From Paraburkholderia saeva (GTDB lineage Bacteria > Pseudomonadota > Gammaproteobacteria > Burkholderiales > Burkholderiaceae), in the NCBI RefSeq assembly GCF_907164555.1, contig NZ_CAJQZC010000001.1, positions 248,001 to 312,000 on the forward strand: 64,000 nt of DNA. Reading direction: 5' to 3'. Position 1 is the first letter of the stretch; every line of letters begins with the position of its first letter. This document shows, in pieces, positions 57,966 through 64,000 of the stretch. The translations under genes were made by a program, and so were the position numbers. The notes beneath the pieces were generated by a model that saw only the letters and a list, made by a program, of their open reading frames with translations, was not told where the DNA came from and searched no databases.

Positions 57966-58050
57966 TTCATTCCTCCAGAAAGCAGAAGGGCCCGGCGGGA
58001 GCGATCCCGGCCGGGCCGTATGCGGTAGTGATGGGGCAACGGAGGTGGCG

Positions 58051-58248
58051 TTAGCCCGACTCCTCGTCCAGCGGTTCGGTGGCGAGCATACCGATCGCAT
58101 CGGACATGCGCTCAATGCCGATGTCCTCGATCACGCTGGCGCGCGCTCCACGCAGTTCGGCCGGCGTCCACACGACCACGGCGTAGCCGCGTGAGCGCAG
58201 ATGAGCGATAGCGTCTTCCTCGTGAGGAAGCATTCCGGTTTCGTTCAT
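58051..58248 (-). CDS. small hypothetical island protein
   Basis: The 65-residue protein has HLRSRGYAVVVWTPAELRGA in the middle. This phrase recurs in small proteins of plasmids and ICEs that pair with the DUF932 gene. No function is known. It lies 15 bases downstream of the DUF932 stop. Confidence 0.55.
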   Translation of the reverse strand: MNETGMLPHEEDAIAHLRSRGYAVVVWTPAELRGARASVIEDIGIERMSDAIGMLATEPLDEESG

Positions 58249-58263
58249 GACGGCCTCCGCGCC

Positions 58264-59229
58264 TCACGCCACGAGCCGCAAGGCTTCGTCCCAGGCTTTC
58301 TGCTTGAGAGTCGCGCCCGTACCGAACCAGGCCGAATCGCGCCGGTTATCGTCACTGCGCGCGCGACGGTGGTAATCGGCAAATTCCGTAATCGCGTTTA
58401 CCAGTCCCCATGCAGTGCCGGATGCCGAGGCGAGCGTCGCGCCCATGCCCTTGCCTGTATAGAGCGTCTGCACAGCCTTGATTGCGGAATCGTTGGTGGC
58501 CGGAGCAAGCTGGCCCGAGCCGACCGGATAGGTCAGCACACGACGGAAGAAGGTTTCGGCTGCGGTATCGTTGACCTTGCATTCGGACAGGGCTTTCATG
58601 CGGGCCATGAAGCCGTCCCAGGACGAGATGGCAATGCCGAGCTGGCGTTTGACGGCCTGTGCGTCGAACTGCGAACGGTGCGGCACCTTGATCGCGCCCG
58701 AGCTGTCGCCGAGCGCAATCGAGAGCGTGTTGTTGCAGACCACGCGAACGGAAGTGAACTGCGCGGTGGTCGCCATCGTTCCATCTGCCGCAGTTGCCAG
58801 CAGCAGATAGCCATTCACAGTGTCCTTGCCCTTGAGCGCGACCGACTGGCCAGTACGGGCGAGTGCCCACAGTTTCTTGCCGTCCTTGAGGACACCGGCG
58901 CTCTCCAATTCGTAGCCGCCCGCGTCCACGAGGTCGCGATAGAACTCCAGGATAGTAAAAGGCTGGACGACCTGATAGCGCGACGAGACGACGGACAGCG
59001 GTGCCTTCGTGTCCGAGCGGTACAGCACTTTCTGTTCGGGGAACGCGTGGATCGAGCCGAGGTTCGTGCCGGCGCTGCCCGACACATAGCGCACGTCGGC
59101 GGATTCGATCGTCCAGTCCATGCCGGCCTGTTTCTGCCAGACTTCGATCGGTTGCTTCGGTGCGAGTGGATTGCCGAGGCCATGCCACGGGGTTTCGCCG
59201 ACGTAGGCCATGCTGGAAACGAGGTGCAT
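58264..59229 (-). CDS. DUF932 (phage/plasmid-like) protein
   Basis: The ATG at 59229 follows AGGAG. The 321-residue protein starts MHLVSSMAYVGETPWHGLGN. VLYRSDTKAPLSVVSSRYQVVQP, TSVRVVCNNTLSIAL and AWGLVNAITEFADYH are hallmark segments of DUF932. It is thought to be involved in replication or recombination of plasmids and phages, but this is unproven. Confidence 0.85.
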   Translation of the reverse strand: MHLVSSMAYVGETPWHGLGNPLAPKQPIEVWQKQAGMDWTIESADVRYVSGSAGTNLGSIHAFPEQKVLYRSDTKAPLSVVSSRYQVVQPFTILEFYRDLVDAGGYELESAGVLKDGKKLWALARTGQSVALKGKDTVNGYLLLATAADGTMATTAQFTSVRVVCNNTLSIALGDSSGAIKVPHRSQFDAQAVKRQLGIAISSWDGFMARMKALSECKVNDTAAETFFRRVLTYPVGSGQLAPATNDSAIKAVQTLYTGKGMGATLASASGTAWGLVNAITEFADYHRRARSDDNRRDSAWFGTGATLKQKAWDEALRLVA

Positions 59230-59265
59230 TTGAGAATCTCCTGATAGATAACGGGAAGCAGAAAG

Positions 59266-59306
59266 CAAAAATGCCTACTACAGCCCGGTAGGGCTGTAGT
59301 AGGCAT
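59266..59306 (-). terminator. strong hairpin with T tract
   Basis: ATGCCTACTACAGCCC (59271-59286) pairs with GGGCTGTAGTAGGCAT (59291-59306), loop GGTA. On the minus strand it is followed by TTTTT. It terminates the Zn-ribbon gene before DUF932. Confidence 0.8.
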
Positions 59307-59344
59307 CACGCGTGAAAGGGGAACAGCGGAAACGTCGAGGTCGG

Positions 59345-59683
59345 TTAGGTCGTGCTTTGCTGGCTGAAGGCATGGCCGCATGCCGAACATTCATAGTTGT
59401 CGAGATGCGAGTCGATCTGCTCACCGATGGCCGAACCGGCGGCACAACCGGCCGCACCGCCGAACAAAGCACCCAGCAAACCTCCGGCTAATCCACCGAA
59501 GATCGAGCCGACCGGGCCCGCAATCAGACCAAGGGCCGCGCCAGCTTCCGCACCGCCGAGTGCGGCGGCGGCGCTACCAGCAGCCCCGGCCGCAGCGCCG
59601 ATGGATCCGCCGGCCTTACGGGCGTAGTCGCGAGTAGTGATGTGCTGCGAACCACAGCGGGGACAGGAAAGGGAATGGGTCAT
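59345..59683 (-). CDS. Zn-ribbon and glycine-zipper protein
   Basis: The 112-residue protein starts with a zinc ribbon (CPRCGSQHITTRD) and ends with YECSACGHAFSQ, supplying the second CxxC. Between them lies a hydrophobic glycine-zipper stretch (SIGAAAGAAGSAAAALGGAE and GSIFGGLAGGLLGALFGGAA). Such small membrane-inserting proteins are common in Burkholderia ICEs, and a decayed copy lies at 55452-55636. The function is unknown, possibly membrane-disrupting or scaffold-like. Confidence 0.65.
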   Translation of the reverse strand: MTHSLSCPRCGSQHITTRDYARKAGGSIGAAAGAAGSAAAALGGAEAGAALGLIAGPVGSIFGGLAGGLLGALFGGAAGCAAGSAIGEQIDSHLDNYECSACGHAFSQQSTT

Positions 59684-59947
59684 ATATCAGCCTCGTGAAG
59701 ATTCAGAGCAAGCGGCGTTGCCCAGGCATACCGAGTGGTAAGCTCACGTCGGTGATATATCGATGAAATTTTTCTGGGTTTGATCGATTTTCAGGCGATT
59801 GCTGTCGTATTTGTACGTCAGTGCCCTGTTCAGAACGTCCGAGGCAGTGTGACAGCGCCCTAGCGCAGCCGATCACCAGCAAGTTTGTTTATCTGCCCCC
59901 AATATCTATTGGCATAATTGCGGATAAATACCCTAGCAGCCACACAC

Positions 59948-62797
59948 ATGAACGCAGTTGAAATCGAAGCCGCTGTCTCCGAGCTGGCAGAGTCCCCTTG
60001 TGACACTCAAGAATTCCCTTTTGCTTTCTTGGCCGCGTTTGGTAACAAAGAGACCACGATCGCCCGTCTTCGCAAAGGGGACACCAACAAATCGGACGTG
60101 CCTGGCGGTGTCTTGCAACGCAGCCACATCCACCTCGCCATCTGCGCATCCGGCCAGGTCAATGCGACGCTGAACGCGTTGCGCGCGAGCCCGCAGACCA
60201 CGAAAGGCAAGGTCAAGTTCATCCTGGCGACGGACGGCGACACGCTCGAAGCCGAGGACATGGCGAACGGCGAAACGATCGCCTGCGAGTACGCAAAGTT
60301 CGCCGGCCACTTCGGCTTCTTCCTGCCGCTCGCGGGCATCTCGACGATCAAGGAAATCAAGGACAGCGCGATCGACGTTCGGGCGACCGGCCGGCTGAAC
60401 AAACTTTACCTGGAACTGTTGCGCGAGAACCCGGATTGGGCGACGGATGAGCGTCGGCAGGACATGAATCATTTCATGGGCCGCCTGATCTTCTGTTTCT
60501 TCGCCGAAGACACGGGGATTTTCAGCAGCAATGGCCTGTTCACCAAGACCGTCGATCGGATGAGCGACGCGGCATCGGGCAATACCCACGACGTGATCCG
60601 CACGATCTTCCACGCGATGAACGTACCGACCAAGGGTAACGCGCGTGCGGAAGCAAAAATCCCCGGATGGACCGATGCCTTCCCGTATGTGAACGGCGGC
60701 CTGTTCGGCGGCAGCAACGACGTACCGCGCTTCACGCGCATGGCCCGCACCTACCTGCTCCACGCCGGCCAACTGGATTGGCACGAAATCAATCCCGATA
60801 TCTTCGGGTCGATGATCCAAGCGGTCGCTGACGACGAAGAACGCGGCTCTCTCGGTATGCACTACACGAGCGTGCCGAACATCCTGAAGGTACTCAACCC
60901 GCTGTTCCTCGATGATCTGCGCGCGCAACTGGAAGCCTCGGGCGATAACAAAGCGAAGTTGCTTAACCTGCGCAAACGTATGGCACGCATCCGCGTGTTT
61001 GACCCGGCGTGCGGGTCGGGCAACTTCCTGGTCATCGCGTACAAGCAGATGCGCGAGATCGAGGCCGAGATCAATCGGCGTCGAGAAGAACCGGCCGACT
61101 TGAAATCCGTTATCCCTTTGACCAACTTCCGAGGCATCGAACTCCGCAGTTTCCCGGCAGAGATTGCGCGCCTTGCACTCATCATCGCTGAATACCAATG
61201 TGACGTTCTGTACCGCGGTCAAATGCAGGCGGTGCAAGACTTTCTGCCGCTCGAAGCGGAGAACTGGATCACCTGTGGGAATGCTCTCCGCCTAGATTGG
61301 TTGGCGCTTTGCCCGCCGACGGGAACGGGCGTAAAGGTCGTCGCGGACGACCTCTTCGAGACGCCACTCGACCAGTCCGAAATCGACTTCGCGAACGAAG
61401 GTGGTGAGACTTACATCTGCGGAAATCCGCCATATGTCGGCGCCACAGTTAAGCCGCCGAAGGGTGCAAGTGCAGAAACCAAGGAACGCCTAAAGCGAGA
61501 GGCAGAGAGTCGAAAAGCCGACCTTGAAACTCTATTTGCCAACGAAACATCTAGCTGGAAGTCCTTGGACTATGTCTCCGGCTGGTTTATGCAGTTTTCA
61601 AAATATGCAAAGGCCACACAATCTGCATGTGCTTTCGTAAGCACCAATTCTGTTATGCAGGGAGAGCAAGTCTCTCGCCTTTGGCCCCTGATCCTAGGCG
61701 AGTCCTTGCGAATAAATTTCGCATACACTTCGTTCAAGTGGGCAAATCTCGCGGCAAACAACGCAGGAGTTACAGTCGTAATCGTTGGATTGGCTCGGAA
61801 ATCGCCTGGAAGCGTCGCTCTCTATGAGGACCTGGGTGCAGATGGGATCAAACGTCGCGACGTTGACAATATCAATGCGTACCTAATCCCGTACCGTGAT
61901 GTTTATGTTGATGCACGATCCGGCGTCATTTCTCAAATCAAGGAAATGACCAATGGAAGCAAACCTGCTGATGGCGGCCACCTCATTCTCTCCCCAGAGG
62001 AAGCACGCGATTTTGCCCGCAAGGATTCTCGTACGGCCTCGTATATTAGACCGTTTATTGGAACAGAAGACACGATCCACGGCGATTTTAGATATTGCCT
62101 ATGGATCAAAGACCGTGAGTCCGCCGATGCGATGTCCATACCGTTGATCAAGAGTCGCACTGATGAGGTTATCAAGATGCGATCAGAAAGCTCGAAGGAA
62201 CTAACGAAAGATGGCGCCGCGACTCCGTATGCTTTCCAGCAAGTTCGACAGCGAGATAATGAAACCGTGATCCTGGTCCCGCGTCACTCATCTGAGCGAC
62301 GCGAATATTTACCTATCTCATATTTTCAAGCTGGTGCCATTGTCGCTGATGGAGCCTTCGGCGTATTCGGTGCAGAGATATGGACTATGGCGTTGCTGGT
62401 CTCGAAGCTCCATCTCCTTTGGATTGCAACCGTCTGTGGCAAGCTCGAAACCCGGTATCGCTACTCGAACACGTTAGGTTGGAACACCTTTCCGGTCCCC
62501 ACACTCACGGAGCAAAACAAAACTGATCTGACCGAATGTGCGGAGAACATCCTGCTTGCTCGAGAAGCGCACTTTCCGGCGACGATCGCCGACCTTTACG
62601 ACCCGGACAACATGCCGGAGGATTTGCGCCGCGCCCATGAACGAAACGACGAAGTGCTTGAACGCGTCTACATCGGGCGCCGGTTCCGCAACGACACTGA
62701 GCGACTGGAAAAACTGTTTGACCAGTACACGAAGATGACTGCGGCGGGAGCGAAGCCGGCCAAGAAAACCATTCGAGCAGGGAAGACCGCGCAATGA
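59948..62797 (+). CDS. large class I DNA methyltransferase (TaqI/MmeI-like)
   Basis: The ATG at 59948 gives 949 residues. A helical N-terminal domain (1-330) is followed by the methylase core: motif I FDPACGSGNFLV (about 355) and the catalytic NPPY motif GNPPYVG (about 492), typical of adenine-N6 methylases. The C-terminal 350 residues are probably a target recognition domain (RYSNTLGWNTFPVPTL). No clear nuclease motif is visible. It is coupled by ATGA to a helicase gene, so they form a modification/restriction-type defence system. Confidence 0.85.
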   Translation: MNAVEIEAAVSELAESPCDTQEFPFAFLAAFGNKETTIARLRKGDTNKSDVPGGVLQRSHIHLAICASGQVNATLNALRASPQTTKGKVKFILATDGDTLEAEDMANGETIACEYAKFAGHFGFFLPLAGISTIKEIKDSAIDVRATGRLNKLYLELLRENPDWATDERRQDMNHFMGRLIFCFFAEDTGIFSSNGLFTKTVDRMSDAASGNTHDVIRTIFHAMNVPTKGNARAEAKIPGWTDAFPYVNGGLFGGSNDVPRFTRMARTYLLHAGQLDWHEINPDIFGSMIQAVADDEERGSLGMHYTSVPNILKVLNPLFLDDLRAQLEASGDNKAKLLNLRKRMARIRVFDPACGSGNFLVIAYKQMREIEAEINRRREEPADLKSVIPLTNFRGIELRSFPAEIARLALIIAEYQCDVLYRGQMQAVQDFLPLEAENWITCGNALRLDWLALCPPTGTGVKVVADDLFETPLDQSEIDFANEGGETYICGNPPYVGATVKPPKGASAETKERLKREAESRKADLETLFANETSSWKSLDYVSGWFMQFSKYAKATQSACAFVSTNSVMQGEQVSRLWPLILGESLRINFAYTSFKWANLAANNAGVTVVIVGLARKSPGSVALYEDLGADGIKRRDVDNINAYLIPYRDVYVDARSGVISQIKEMTNGSKPADGGHLILSPEEARDFARKDSRTASYIRPFIGTEDTIHGDFRYCLWIKDRESADAMSIPLIKSRTDEVIKMRSESSKELTKDGAATPYAFQQVRQRDNETVILVPRHSSERREYLPISYFQAGAIVADGAFGVFGAEIWTMALLVSKLHLLWIATVCGKLETRYRYSNTLGWNTFPVPTLTEQNKTDLTECAENILLAREAHFPATIADLYDPDNMPEDLRRAHERNDEVLERVYIGRRFRNDTERLEKLFDQYTKMTAAGAKPAKKTIRAGKTAQ

Positions 62798-64000
62798 GCA
62801 ACGAAGAGACCAAACGCTATTCGATTCCGACTGTTACCATCAAAACGGATCGGACAGGGGCGTCCAGCAAGTCGAACGCATTGGGTATGCGTCCCATGCA
62901 GGAACGCGCCTACGCCAAACGGGGCGAGCAACACCTGCTGATCAAGTCGCCGCCGGCCTCCGGCAAGTCGCGTGCGTTGATGTTCATCGCGCTCGACAAA
63001 CTGGCGAACCAGGGCATCAAGCAGGCGTTGATCGTGGTGCCCGAGCGCTCGATCGGGGGCAGTTTTGCCGACGAACCGCTGTCCAAGTACGGCTTCTTCG
63101 CCGATTGGATCGTGAGGCCGCAGTGGAACTTGTGTAACGCGCCCGGGGCTGACGACGTCAGGGTGGCTCCGTCCAAGGTCAAGGCCGTCGGCGAGTTCCT
63201 TACCAGCGACGACAAGGTGCTGGTTTGCACGCACGCCACGTTCCGGTTTGCCTACCAGGAACTTGGGCCGGCCGCGTTCGACGATCGGTTGATCGCGGTG
63301 GACGAGTTCCACCACGTCAGCAGCGACCAGGACAACATCCTGGGCCGGCAGTTGACCGAGTTGATTCAGCGGAATAAGGTACACATGGTCGCCATGACCG
63401 GATCGTACTTCCGCGGCGACGCTGAAGCCGTGCTCGCACCGGACGACGAAGCTCGCTTCGAGACGGTGACGTACACCTATTACGAGCAGTTGAACGGCTA
63501 CGAGTACCTGAAATCGCTCGACATCGGCTACTACTTTTACACCGGCCCGTACCTGGACTCGATCACGGGTGTGCTCGATCCGTCGTTGAAAACGATTGTG
63601 CACATTCCGAACGTCAACTCGCGCGAGAGCCTCAAAAGGAAGCACCGAGAGGTCGAGGAGATAATGGACAGCCTCGGCACCTGGAGAGGCACCGATTCCC
63701 AAACTGGCTTTCATCTGGTCGAGTTGCCCGGGGGCCGTGTGATCAAGGTCGCCGATCTGGTGGACGACGGCGACGGCCGTTCCGCTGTGCTGTCTGCGTT
63801 GAAAGACCCGAAGCAGAAAAACAACCGCGATCACGTGGACATCATCATCGCGCTCGGCATGGCGAAGGAAGGCTTCGACTGGATTTGGTGCGAGCATGCG
63901 CTGACCATCGGCTACCGCAACAGCCTGACCGAAATCGTTCAGATCATCGGTCGTGCCACCCGCGACGCACCGGGCAAGGAAACCGCACGCTTCACGAACC
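62794..64000 (+). CDS. DEAD/DEAH-box helicase, cut by the right window edge
   Basis: The ATG at 62794 overlaps the methylase stop. The frame is open for 402 codons to the edge. Walker A is SPPASGKSRAL (about 50), the DEAH-type box is VDEFHHV (about 170), MTGSYFRGD is motif III, and the beginning of motif VI (QIIGRATRD) is near the end. SF2-type fold as in type I/III restriction and related defence ATPases. Nuclease partner, if any, lies beyond the window. Confidence 0.85.
   Translation, partial: MSNEETKRYSIPTVTIKTDRTGASSKSNALGMRPMQERAYAKRGEQHLLIKSPPASGKSRALMFIALDKLANQGIKQALIVVPERSIGGSFADEPLSKYGFFADWIVRPQWNLCNAPGADDVRVAPSKVKAVGEFLTSDDKVLVCTHATFRFAYQELGPAAFDDRLIAVDEFHHVSSDQDNILGRQLTELIQRNKVHMVAMTGSYFRGDAEAVLAPDDEARFETVTYTYYEQLNGYEYLKSLDIGYYFYTGPYLDSITGVLDPSLKTIVHIPNVNSRESLKRKHREVEEIMDSLGTWRGTDSQTGFHLVELPGGRVIKVADLVDDGDGRSAVLSALKDPKQKNNRDHVDIIIALGMAKEGFDWIWCEHALTIGYRNSLTEIVQIIGRATRDAPGKETARFTN

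Noticed and set aside
59266..59306. Fluoride riboswitch suggested by ATGCCTAC
   Set aside because: Perfect inverted repeat with T tract and no aptamer core; called a terminator.

Overview
The window looks like a chromosome of a Burkholderiaceae bacterium (Paraburkholderia, Caballeronia or Burkholderia type). The evidence is high GC, a cyoABCD quinol oxidase, Burkholderia-type island proteins and ATGA-coupled operons. The genus is inferred from gene content and was not tested.

Layout: 1-10.4 kb looks like host backbone. It holds three large GT-C/YfhO-type membrane proteins (the first cut by the left edge, the second AT-rich and probably acquired) and the cyoABCD operon. At 10.46 kb there is only the 3' half of a tRNA-Lys(UUU), followed by a P4-type tyrosine integrase. 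From there to the right edge the content is island-like, and no second attachment site was seen. 10.5-20.7 kb carries integrase-associated genes, an inovirus Gp2-like HUH protein, a large serine recombinase translationally coupled to two ParB/RepB-like genes, and a patchwork of broken genes. 20.7-29.7 kb carries a class D beta-lactamase, an acyltransferase, a DUF4403 protein, an IS1182-type element with a frameshifted transposase that truncates a neighbouring gene, and a TraB/GumN protein. 30.1-33.7 kb is an arsenic operon (arsR-arsI-acr3-arsC-arsH-arsN2), followed by a small tyrosine recombinase.

The centre of interest is 34.6-53.2 kb, a dense fluoride-response island. Five crcB-type (fluoride) riboswitch aptamers can be read directly. 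All share GGAGATGGCATTCCTCC and end in ATGATGCCTAC, and four have a sigma70-like promoter just upstream. They lead into: (A) a CLC-F fluoride/H+ antiporter, a DUF190 protein, a small membrane protein and an MFS transporter; (B) DUF190, enolase, DUF190; (C) a six-gene membrane complex related to hydrogenase-4 and complex I, whose large subunit has lost the Ni-binding cysteines; (D) a Cys-rich protein of unknown function; (E) two coupled MutS-like ATPases. The apparent logic is export of fluoride, replacement of a fluoride-sensitive enzyme (enolase), ion or redox homeostasis, and nucleic-acid maintenance, all induced by one ligand. The complex without a Ni site, the MutS pair and the Cys-rich protein are the least understood parts.

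55-59.7 kb is plasmid/ICE-type cargo (DUF932, Gly-zipper Zn-ribbon, small GDWG proteins), much of it decayed. 59.9 kb to the right edge is a TaqI-like DNA methyltransferase coupled to a DEAH helicase that runs off the window, probably a restriction-modification-type defence locus.
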